A DNA stretch of 64,000 nucleotides from IMG/VR virus record IMGVR_UViG_3300005253_000063, positions 1 through 64,000 of that record. One strand, given 5' to 3'. Source of the DNA: a virus. A program made the translations under genes and the position numbers. Under the pieces are notes generated by a model. That model was not told the DNA's origin. It did not search any database and saw only the letters and a list, made by a program, of their open reading frames with translations. Below, in pieces: positions 13,596 to 20,167 of the stretch; within the stretch, counting starts at the first letter, position 1, and every line of letters starts with the position of its first letter.

Positions 13596-13802
13596 ATGAG
13601 TCGAACCAAGAAGGGTGTAGTTGTATCGCAAGAGCGGTCATTGCAGGGACCTGCAGGAGACGCCGAGGACGGTAAGGGCGAGTCCATCAACGTGACGGTC
13701 ATGCTCGACGAAAATTTCTCAATGCGATTCGAACTGCCGGCTGAGGAAGCGTCGGAGTGGTACGTCGGGCGGAAGGTCAAGTTGAAGTTGCAGGCGGACT
13801 GA
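13596..13802 (+). CDS. Small hypothetical protein
   Basis: This is a 68-aa product starting MSRTKKGVVVSQERSLQG after a good SD (CCGGAGG). Residues 32-66 look like three beta strands (INVTVMLDENFSMRFELP, KVKLKLQAD). The stop shares a base with the next ATG (TGATG), so it is co-translated with the methyltransferase. The function is unknown. Confidence 0.7.
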   Translation: MSRTKKGVVVSQERSLQGPAGDAEDGKGESINVTVMLDENFSMRFELPAEEASEWYVGRKVKLKLQAD

Positions 13803-14572
13803 TGGTCGACGTGCTGGTCGAGCTGTGTGCTGGGTCGGCGGCGTTGACGCGGTGGTGTAGCGGAGGATGGAAACTCGTTTCGTACGCGGGTGGCAAGGAC
13901 GGCTACGCGGAGATCATCGCGGACCTCATGGACCTACGGCGCGTCGAGCGAGTCCTCCTCGCGGAGCCTGGGATTTGGCACGACGTCTGGGTTGCTTTGA
14001 CGTGGGGTCTCTCGGATCGCGTCGCTGACGTGGTCGAGCAGTGGCAGTATGAGGACGCGCGGACGCTCTGGGATGCACTTCGTGGCGGTCGTGGTCAACA
14101 CGACCACGAGTGGGTCCGTGCGGCACGTGCATTGGTTCTCGTTGCGGGGACGCACGGCGGACACGAGCGCGGCGGATTCAAGGGCCTCCACGTCAACCGT
14201 CCGAGTGTCGACGGCTTCATCCCGTCGCGCGGTTCACTCGCGTGGCGGCTCCGCGAGGTACCCGAGCTTCCGCCAATCGAAGTCTTCAAGTATGCGGCCG
14301 ACGTCGAGCCGTTCGCCGGCGCCTGCGTCTACATCGATCCGCCGTACAAGGGGCGGTCGGGTTACGATCACGCGCTGACGCGGTTCGAGGTCATCGAGCT
14401 TGCGATGGCGTGGAAGAATGCGGGCGCCCGCGTCGTGGCCGTGTCGGAGGCGGCGCCTCTTCAATTCGACGACAGTTGGACGACACACGAACTCACGGCG
14501 GCTCGGCGTGGTCAGGTGCGCCGCAATTCCAGATCGGCGCAGGAGTGGTTGACGGTGTACAAGAAGACGTGA
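13802..14572 (+). CDS. D12-like DNA adenine methyltransferase
   Basis: This is a 256-aa product starting MVDVLVELCAGSAALTRWCS. The AdoMet-binding motif I appears as ELCAGSAAL (residues ~7-15), followed by YAGGKDGYAE. The catalytic motif IV is DPPY (VYIDPPYKGRSGYD, residues ~179-182). The order motif I before DPPY and the size fit Dam/D12-type N6-adenine methylases. The target site is unknown. A second methylase domain of this type is inside the polyprotein at 26066. The TGA lies inside core 1 of array 3. Confidence 0.75.
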   Translation: MVDVLVELCAGSAALTRWCSGGWKLVSYAGGKDGYAEIIADLMDLRRVERVLLAEPGIWHDVWVALTWGLSDRVADVVEQWQYEDARTLWDALRGGRGQHDHEWVRAARALVLVAGTHGGHERGGFKGLHVNRPSVDGFIPSRGSLAWRLREVPELPPIEVFKYAADVEPFAGACVYIDPPYKGRSGYDHALTRFEVIELAMAWKNAGARVVAVSEAAPLQFDDSWTTHELTAARRGQVRRNSRSAQEWLTVYKKT

Positions 14573-14657
14573 GCCGTGCACGCAGCGACATCCGCACTTG
14601 CAACGCGAGCCGTGCACCCAGCGACAACCAAACGCGAAGCGCGATACAGTCCTAGCG
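14569..14657 (+). repeat. 36-bp unit array 3 (2-3 units)
   Basis: Units begin at 14569 (GTGAGCC, holding the stop codon of the methyltransferase), 14605 (GCGAGCC) and 14641 (GCGATAC, decayed), spaced exactly 36. The first two share nearly the same first spacer (GTGCACGCA and GTGCACCCA). The third is cut off by the ATG of the next gene at 14658. Confidence 0.8.
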
Positions 14658-15104
14658 ATGGCTGACGAGCTGCCACCTTTCGATCCTGAGAAGTTCGACG
14701 GCATCGCCGTCACCCACGAGCGCCTGCTTTGCGCGCGTCACGGCGAGCCGTATCGCGCGCAGTGGCCGAAGGGTTTCGCGATCACGGTGGTCGCGCTGAT
14801 GGACTACATCTTCAAGCGTGACGACGTGGCGGCCGAGGCGCGCGAGTTGGCTGGTTGCGGGCCGGGCGACAAGCCGGAGCCGAAGGTCGTTGAGCAGGTT
14901 CTCGATCGGATTCCCGCCTGCTGCCGTGTGCACACCAAGCAGCTCCGCGAGGTCTACGTCAAAGCGAAGATCGGAACGCGTGCGCGCTGCGAGGATTGTC
15001 GACGGAAACGGTTTGGTACAAGCTACCTCTCGCAGGAGCGCGAGTTCGCGCATCTGTGCTTCGACTGCGTGCTCGACCCGGATCGCTGGAGGTCGTACAA
15101 CTGA
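14658..15104 (+). CDS. Hypothetical protein with C-terminal zinc ribbon
   Basis: This is a 148-aa product starting MADELPPFDPEKFDGIAVTH; an upstream ATG at 14598 would read through array 3. The N-terminal half carries LLCARHGEPYRAQWPKGF. PACCRVH lies in the middle, and the C-terminal part has CEDC then CFDC about 23 residues on, a zinc ribbon. The stop shares a base with the next ATG. The function is unknown. Confidence 0.65.
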   Translation: MADELPPFDPEKFDGIAVTHERLLCARHGEPYRAQWPKGFAITVVALMDYIFKRDDVAAEARELAGCGPGDKPEPKVVEQVLDRIPACCRVHTKQLREVYVKAKIGTRARCEDCRRKRFGTSYLSQEREFAHLCFDCVLDPDRWRSYN

Positions 15105-15217
15105 TGGGCAAACGTCTGGACTTGTTCAAGCACTTCTTCATGACCGGCTCGTTGCCGCTGCTCGTCTTCTTCATCGTCCTTGCGGTGGGGGTGCTGCTCG
15201 TGGTGTGGTTGAGGTAG
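15104..15217 (+). CDS. 37-aa single-span membrane protein
   Basis: The ATG shares a base with the upstream stop (TGATG). MGKRLDLFKHFFMTGS is followed by one hydrophobic span (LPLLVFFIVLAVGVLLVVWL) reaching the C-terminus. The topology would be a short basic N-terminal tail and one helix. It lies one base ahead of the large terminase gene. A holin-like or regulatory peptide is possible, but the role is unknown. Confidence 0.6.
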   Translation: MGKRLDLFKHFFMTGSLPLLVFFIVLAVGVLLVVWLR

Positions 15218-15218
15218 C

Positions 15219-16721
15219 TTGAGCGCACAACAGCAACGACCCGACGAGACCATGGCGGAAGTGCATGATCGTGCACGTCGACAGGTCGCGCTGCGCGTTC
15301 AGGTTGCACGTGGCAACGTCAATGAATTTTGCGAGCTGGTCCTCAAAGATGAGCAGACCGGGCAGCCGATTGAGCAGGCGTCGATCCATGAGGAATGGCA
15401 CCAGCTTGCCGAAGAGAACGATCGCGTAATCTTGTGGTCATTCACCGAAGGCGGGAAGACACAGCAGCTCTCGATCGCGCGCACGCTGCACGCGCTCGGT
15501 CGTGACACGAGCACACGCGTTGCGATCATCTCGAACACGCACGAGCAGGCGTCGAAGGTCATTCGCGCGGTCGCACACTTTATCGAGAAGTCCGAAGACT
15601 TGCGCGTGGTCTTCCCCGACCTAAAGAAGTCGGAGCCCTGGACCGGGCATCACCTCTACATCGACCGTTTGTTCCGCGCAAAAGATCCGAGCGTTCAGGC
15701 ATGCGGCGTTCACGGCGCGATCGTCGGCTCTCGCATCGATCTGCTCATCCTCGACGACATACTCGACTACGAGAACTGCCAGACCGTTGCTGCTCGCCAA
15801 GACCTTTGGGACTGGTACCACTCCGCGCTCGCCAGCCGTTTGACGGATCGCGCCCGCGTGCTCATCATTGGCACCGCGTTCCACCCCGAAGATTTGCTGC
15901 ACCGGCTCGCGGGGAATCCAGCTTGGATTGCAAAGCGCTTCCCCGTCATCTCCGACGCCGGTGTCTCCGCTTGGCCGGAGAAGTGGTCGGCGTCCCGCAT
16001 CCAGCGCCGCCGCGAGGAGCTGGGTCCGCTGGAGTTCAGCCGGCAGATGCTGTGCAAGGCGCGCGACGAGTCGCAGGCGCGGTTCCAGCGTGAGTGGATC
16101 GATCGGTGTATCGCAGAGGGCTCGGGGATGCGTCTCGTTCGTTCGCTCGCCGAGTTCGAGCAGCTCGATCCCGAGCTACACAAAATGGTCCAAGATGGGG
16201 AATGTTCAACGTACACCGGTGTCGACCTTGCGGTGCAACGCCACTCTGCGGCGGGACTCACCGTACTCTTCACGATCCTTGTCGACCCTGACGACTGTCG
16301 GCAGGTTCTTGCAATCGAAGCGGGTCGCTGGTCGGGGCCCGATATCGTTCGTCGTATCGTCGGCGCACACCAACGGTTCAACTCAGTGGTCGTTGTCGAG
16401 AACAACGCGGCGCAGGACTTCGTGCTTCAGTTCGCTCGCGAGGCGAGTGCAGTTCCGATCATGCCGTTCACTACTGGGCGCAACAAGGCGCATCCCGAGT
16501 TCGGCATCGAGTCGCTCGCGGCGGAGATGGCCGGTGGCAAGTGGCTCATCCCAAACGATGGCGGCAAGCTCGACCCCGAAGTCGAGGCATGGATCAGCGA
16601 GATGTTGTACTACGACCCGCGCTCGCACACAGGTGACCGGCTTATGGGATGCTGGTTTTCGCGCGAAGGTGCACGACTCGGCGGCCATAATTGTGCGGTG
16701 AATGCGCGGATCATCGGGTAA
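15219..16721 (+). CDS. terL: Terminase large subunit
   Basis: This is a 500-aa product with a TTG start after GAGGTAG. The ATPase domain has a Walker A of the deviant terminase type, SFTEGGKT (residues ~74-81), and a Walker B, DLLILDD (~174-180), followed by a GTAFHPEDL motif (~218-226). The C-terminal RNase H-like nuclease shows the first acidic strand in YTGVDLAVQ and the second in VVVVENNAAQD. The length fits the family. It cuts and pumps phage DNA into the prohead through the portal encoded at 21219. Confidence 0.92.
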   Translation: MSAQQQRPDETMAEVHDRARRQVALRVQVARGNVNEFCELVLKDEQTGQPIEQASIHEEWHQLAEENDRVILWSFTEGGKTQQLSIARTLHALGRDTSTRVAIISNTHEQASKVIRAVAHFIEKSEDLRVVFPDLKKSEPWTGHHLYIDRLFRAKDPSVQACGVHGAIVGSRIDLLILDDILDYENCQTVAARQDLWDWYHSALASRLTDRARVLIIGTAFHPEDLLHRLAGNPAWIAKRFPVISDAGVSAWPEKWSASRIQRRREELGPLEFSRQMLCKARDESQARFQREWIDRCIAEGSGMRLVRSLAEFEQLDPELHKMVQDGECSTYTGVDLAVQRHSAAGLTVLFTILVDPDDCRQVLAIEAGRWSGPDIVRRIVGAHQRFNSVVVVENNAAQDFVLQFAREASAVPIMPFTTGRNKAHPEFGIESLAAEMAGGKWLIPNDGGKLDPEVEAWISEMLYYDPRSHTGDRLMGCWFSREGARLGGHNCAVNARIIG

Positions 16722-16749
16722 AAAGCGCGAAGTTCGTACAAGTCAAACG

Positions 16750-17046
16750 TAGAGCCGTAGCACTTGCGGCGACCGAAGTTCCGACGCGAGCCATGAGGGA
16801 TTCGACAACCAGTCATTGAAATGCGAGCCGACCAGAGGACGTCATCCACGCCACGAGTGCGAGCCTTGTCTCAAACGTTCTCCAAAGAAGATGCGCGAGC
16901 CTTCGTACCGACGTCGCCCGCTATCTCTGCGCGAGCCGATCAGCGCGGGCCAACCATGGATGGATTGCGAGCCGAACACTTTGCGTCGACCGTCGCCATA
17001 ACGCGAGCCGCATGCTTCACGACATCCAATAGACGAGCGCGAGCCG
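16750..17046 (+). repeat. 36-bp unit array 4 (9 units)
   Basis: Core 1 begins at 16750 (TAGAGCC), 16786, 16823, 16859, 16895, 16931, 16967, 17003 and 17039, spaced 36 or 37. Core 2 variants include CGACAACC, CGTCATCC, CGTTCTCC, CGTCGCCC and CGACATCC. Two first spacers nearly repeat units of array 2 (GACCAGAGG against GATCAGAGG; TTGTCTCAA against TTGGCTCAA). The last core 1 plus G is followed immediately by the ATG of the next gene. Confidence 0.88.
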
Positions 17047-17304
17047 ATGACTGCTTACTTCCCCGGCACCCTACGTTGCGATGAGTGCGGTGAGATGCGC
17101 ACTGCGAAGTTCGCGCTCACGAGCAGGGGAGTAACGGTCGTGCCGAGCATGCTGATAGACAGTTGGACGGCGGTCGAGAACCCGAGGACGCCGCTCGAAC
17201 CAACGCCGATGCTCTGTTCCGACAAGTGTCTCTTGGCCCACGACGCGCGCAAACGTCTTACGTCGGAGGTCATCGCCGGGCGCGTGGAGATCAAGAAGGC
17301 GTGA
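17047..17304 (+). CDS. Zinc-ribbon protein with DARKRL motif
   Basis: This is an 85-aa product starting MTAYFPGTLRCDECGEMRTA directly after the final repeat core. CDEC near residue 11 and CSDKC near residue 57 make a split zinc site. HDARKRLTSEV follows, another instance of the DAR-x-RL peptide, here with a 15-residue tail. Its stop overlaps the next start (GTGA). The function is unknown. Confidence 0.65.
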   Translation: MTAYFPGTLRCDECGEMRTAKFALTSRGVTVVPSMLIDSWTAVENPRTPLEPTPMLCSDKCLLAHDARKRLTSEVIAGRVEIKKA

Positions 17305-17666
17305 TCGAACTAGTCTCAACCCTCTGTGTCGACTGCGGTGCACCGGTCGGCCCCGACGAGCAGCAGTGTGCGGAATGTTCCGACGCGCGGGATGCCCGTT
17401 GGCGTCTTGACGGGATGGAGCCAGACGAGGGTGCGCAGATTGTCTGCGACCACGTCACCAACAGTATCCTTCGTCTATGCAAAGATGGCGTGCTTCGCCA
17501 CGATCTCCTTGGTCGGCTCTTCGTACACTTCAAGAAGTGGCACCCGGAGATCGAAAGTATTGAGAGCGACCATGACGTCTTGAGAGACGCGCTCATCTTG
17601 CGCGTGAAGTTGTACGGTAAGCCCGCCGTAGAAACGTTGGTCCTTAGTCGGGAGCTATTTCAATGA
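17301..17666 (+). CDS. Zinc-ribbon protein with DARWRL motif
   Basis: This is a 121-aa product. The GTG start VIELVSTLCVDCGAPVGPDE is chosen for the GTGA overlap. CVDC and CAEC are 12 residues apart, and SDARDARWRLDG follows at once, so ribbon and DAR-x-RL peptide are adjacent. The remaining ~80 residues are helical (RLCKDGVLRHDLLGRLFVHF). The stop overlaps the next ATG. Confidence 0.65.
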   Translation: MIELVSTLCVDCGAPVGPDEQQCAECSDARDARWRLDGMEPDEGAQIVCDHVTNSILRLCKDGVLRHDLLGRLFVHFKKWHPEIESIESDHDVLRDALILRVKLYGKPAVETLVLSRELFQ

Positions 17667-18076
17667 GCGAACCGCAACACGCCAACCTGTCGCTCGACTT
17701 CGACTTTGTCTCTTGCTACCGGTGCGGCTCACCGATCTGGATGGAGACGTGGATTCTGAAGAAGCGCAGGAACGACCATCAGGATTTTTACTGCTACAAC
17801 GGTCATCGCCAATCGTTCTCCGGCGAGACCGACGCTGCGCGTCTGAAGCGACAGCTTGAAACTGAACGCGGCAAGACGCGGATGGCACGCGACGAAGTCG
17901 GCAATGAGCGGCGCCGCGCTGACCACCTAGGGCGTAGTCGCGACGTATACAAAGGCAAATTGAAGGCGACGAAGCAGCGCATCAAGAACGGCGTGTGTCC
18001 GTGCTGCAAGCGTACGTTCAGGGACCTTCACGACCATATGAGGACGAAGCATCCGGCCTATGGCGGGCAAGCCTGA
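17663..18076 (+). CDS. Phage zinc-finger protein (ribbon + coiled coil + C2H2)
   Basis: This is a 137-aa product starting MSEPQHANLSLDFDFVSCYR. An N-terminal CYRCG half-site pairs with the later CYNGH. SGETDAARLKRQLETERGK starts a ~50-residue coiled coil. The C-terminus has CPCCKRTFRDLHDHMRTKHP, a classic C2H2 finger. This three-part design is common in small phage proteins that I recall, probably nucleic-acid binding. The ATG overlaps the previous stop (ATGA). Confidence 0.8.
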   Translation: MSEPQHANLSLDFDFVSCYRCGSPIWMETWILKKRRNDHQDFYCYNGHRQSFSGETDAARLKRQLETERGKTRMARDEVGNERRRADHLGRSRDVYKGKLKATKQRIKNGVCPCCKRTFRDLHDHMRTKHPAYGGQA

Positions 18077-18353
18077 CCGTGCTGCGCGTGAGGCCGAGCT
18101 ACGCCTCGGCGGTGTCGACATCCCGTCGGGCTTCGTGAGCCTCGACGAACTTGCCGACAACGTCCGCGCGATCTCCCAGGCGGTTGGCAAGGTGCTCAAC
18201 AATGGTCCGCTCACGCGGCGGGCGATCGAGGTGCTGCTCCTGGACCACCTACCCAACCGCGGGCCGCAGAAGGTTGGCCTTCGTGCGCTTCAGCAAGTGC
18301 TCGACGTGCTCAGCGAGCTTGAAGAGTTGGTGCTCCTCAAGCCTAATGACTAG
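18060..18353 (+). CDS. Small helical protein, possible winged-helix fold
   Basis: This is a 97-aa product overlapping the upstream gene by 17 bp. Residues ~35-95 give four helices (VRAISQAVGKVLNNGPLTRR, AIEVLLLDHLPNRGPQK, LRALQQVLDVLSELEELVLL), which could form a winged helix with LTRRAIEVLL as recognition segment. Its last codons (AAG CCT AAT GAC TAG) fall in register with a degenerate repeat unit at 18337. Confidence 0.6.
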   Translation: MAGKPDRAAREAELRLGGVDIPSGFVSLDELADNVRAISQAVGKVLNNGPLTRRAIEVLLLDHLPNRGPQKVGLRALQQVLDVLSELEELVLLKPND

Positions 18354-18600
18354 CGTCGCCCAGTTCTATCACGCGGGCTGAAGATCATGCGCCAACCGAA
18401 GGAAGGGCGCGGGCCATAGGAGACGGGACACCCGAACGCACACGCGGCGCTGTATACCTCACGGCACCCTAACAAGTAGCGCGAGCCGCAGTCTCGACGA
18501 CACCCGAAATACAAACGCGAGCCTAATGACTAGCGGTCACCCGAATGAGCTACGCGAGCCGACGAAGAAGGCGCCACCCAGATGTCCTAGGCGGGTCATG
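18337..18600 (+). repeat. 36-bp unit array 5 (about 8 units, more decayed)
   Basis: Core 1 positions are 18337 (TCAAGCC, inside the end of the gene before), 18373 (GCGGGCT), 18409 (GCGGGCC), 18444 (GCGGCGC), 18481 (GCGAGCC), 18517 (GCGAGCC), 18554 (GCGAGCC) and 18591 (GCGGGTC), spaced 35 to 37. Units at 18337 and 18517 share the spacer TAATGACTA, so a unit seems to have been copied across the gene end. Core 2 reads CGTCGCCC, GCCAACC, GGACACCC, CGGCACCC, CGACACCC, GGTCACCC and GCCACCC. Confidence 0.82.
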
Positions 18601-18708
18601 AAAACGCTGACGCGCGATCAAGTCGTGGGATAGCGCCGCCGGTGTAATGCCGCCCATGGATGATGCGCGCGCCGGACGAATCACGACGCCCTTTGAAAGG
18701 AGCGAACC

Positions 18709-19650
18709 ATGCCGCCGAAGCGAGTGAACCCAGCAATCGCCTCCGACCGTACTCGAGAGCAGACACGTCTTGGGTTGAAGAAGAAGGTCCGCATGTTCTA
18801 CGACCTGCAGCGGATGCGGCTGCAGTGCGGCGGACGGATTCAACCGAAGGCCGAGGGTAACGAGATCCAGCTTCACGAAGTCGACCAGGTGATCTTGGAA
18901 AACCGCGCGAAGGAGTTGCTCATCGCGGAGAAGGCCGCGCTGCGCGATGTCCAGGACCACCTCAAGACGATGCTCTTCTACACCGAGATCCTCAGCGACA
19001 AGTCGCGCTTCAAGGGACTCGGTCCGACAATGGCCGGTGTTATCCTCAGCGAGTTCGACATCGCACGCGAGGATACCGCTTCGCAAATGTGGGCGTTCGC
19101 CGGACTCGCTCCGGTACCGGCGCAGCGTTGCAAGAAGTGCAACCACCTCGTCGAGCCGGTCAAGGACGCCGACCGCTTCAAGCACGCCGTCAAGAAGGAA
19201 GCACACTGCGGGGTCGACGTGCTTCAGCGGTCGGCGATCTACGACAGCGGCAAGTCGATGCGACCGAAGCGCGGTGAGAAGCTGCCGTACAACGCGTTCC
19301 TGAAGACGAAGCTCGTCGGTGTTCTCGGGCCGTGTCTCATCAAAGCGAACTCGCCGTGGCGCAAGTTGTACGACGACTACAAGCATCGCAAGGCCAGCGC
19401 GGGCTGGGGCACGGGCGACGCGCACCGACACCATGCGGCGATCCGCTACATGGTCAAGCAGCTCCTCCTCGCGATCTGGAAGGACTGGCGCGCGTTCGAG
19501 GACTTGCCTGTCCGTCCGTCGTACCAAGAGGAGAAGCTCGGGCACACGCACGAGGCCACCGCTGTCGGCAGCAACGGCAAGTCGAGCGCCGACGTCGAGG
19601 CGTTGATGGACTCACCCGAGGTCGAGGAAGAGCTGGCGAACGCGCTGTAA
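18709..19650 (+). CDS. IS110/IS116 C-terminal-like (Transposase_20-type) HhH protein
   Basis: This is a 313-aa product with a strong SD (AAAGGAG). Residues ~100-145 carry RFKGLGPTMAGVILSEFD and MWAFAGLAP, the helix-hairpin-helix signature of the C-terminal domain of IS110-type transposases. A CKKC pair follows. The C-terminal part (HRHHAAIRYMVKQLLLAIW, then LPVRPSYQEEKLGH) also fits proteins annotated with that family. The N-terminal DEDD RuvC-like catalytic domain of true IS110 enzymes is not visible, so it may be a DNA-binding derivative. Repeat arrays lie on both sides. Confidence 0.65.
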   Translation: MPPKRVNPAIASDRTREQTRLGLKKKVRMFYDLQRMRLQCGGRIQPKAEGNEIQLHEVDQVILENRAKELLIAEKAALRDVQDHLKTMLFYTEILSDKSRFKGLGPTMAGVILSEFDIAREDTASQMWAFAGLAPVPAQRCKKCNHLVEPVKDADRFKHAVKKEAHCGVDVLQRSAIYDSGKSMRPKRGEKLPYNAFLKTKLVGVLGPCLIKANSPWRKLYDDYKHRKASAGWGTGDAHRHHAAIRYMVKQLLLAIWKDWRAFEDLPVRPSYQEEKLGHTHEATAVGSNGKSSADVEALMDSPEVEEELANAL

Positions 19651-19862
19651 TGGAGGCGGCACCCGGTCCTCACGCGCGAGCCGTTGGCACTACGACAACC
19701 GTCCCGCTGACGCGAGCCGTTCTCCTCACGCCGCCCGTGGTACTCGCGCGCGCCTCACCACTTGCGCCGCCCTCTACTGACACGCGAGCCATAGCAGATA
19801 CGACGACCACTCGATCTACGCGAGCCGTTCTGAAAGCGTCGCCCGAAGTCCTAGCGCGCTTC
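19651..19862 (+). repeat. 36-bp unit array 6 (6 units)
   Basis: Core 1 starts at 19676, 19712, 19748 (GCGCGCC), 19784, 19820 and 19856 (GCGCTTC), exactly 36 apart. A first core 2 (GCGGCACCC) lies at 19655 just after the stop of the gene before. Core 2 copies read CGACAACC, CGCCGCCC, CGCCGCCC, CGACGACC and CGTCGCCC. The array ends at the stop codon of the convergent gene at 19862. Confidence 0.87.
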
Positions 19863-20164
19863 TAACTCATCGCGCCGTCGCTGGGCACCCAACACTGACG
19901 CGTGTCCGGCTCCCACTCCATTCCGTCCAGCTCTGCGCGCAGGTACGCGGGCAGGTGGTCGAGGATGCGCTGGAGGCCCCAGTCGAGATCGCCGCGCAGC
20001 TCTTTGAAGATGCGCGTACAAATTTCGAAGCGTCGTTTGATCTCCGCCATCGTCTGCGGACCCTGGTCTACGATGAAGCTCCCAAAGATGACGCGCTCGA
20101 ATCCGCCGACCACGATCCCGAGATCGCGAGGGTTGCTCATCAGCGCGGCTAGCGTTCCAGTCAT
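19862..20164 (-). CDS. Hypothetical protein downstream of the MuF-like gene
   Basis: This is a 100-aa product starting MTGTLAALMSNPRDLGIVVG after GGAGG. The fold looks helical (MAEIKRRFEICTRIFKELRG) with a Trp-rich end (ELDGMEWEPDTRQCWVP). It ends the leftward head operon (portal, MuF, this gene) and meets array 6 tail to tail. No family is recognised. Confidence 0.65.
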   Translation of the reverse strand: MTGTLAALMSNPRDLGIVVGGFERVIFGSFIVDQGPQTMAEIKRRFEICTRIFKELRGDLDWGLQRILDHLPAYLRAELDGMEWEPDTRQCWVPSDGAMS

Positions 20165-20167
20165 GGA

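Noticed and set aside
18596-18631. Eleven-codon frame MKTLTRDQVVG as a leader peptide
   Set aside because: No SD and no attenuator structure follow, so it is too short to support.
18550-19551. 333-codon minus-strand frame opposite the IS110-like gene
   Set aside because: The plus strand has a strong SD, an ATG and family motifs. The antisense frame has no start signal or recognisable sequence.
18709-19650. Complete IS110 insertion sequence
   Set aside because: The DEDD catalytic domain is missing, no element ends or target duplication are seen, and the flanks are the phage's own arrays.
12374-19862. CRISPR array
   Set aside because: Spacers are only 9-12 bases, two different cores alternate, no cas genes are near, and the blocks are interleaved with genes.
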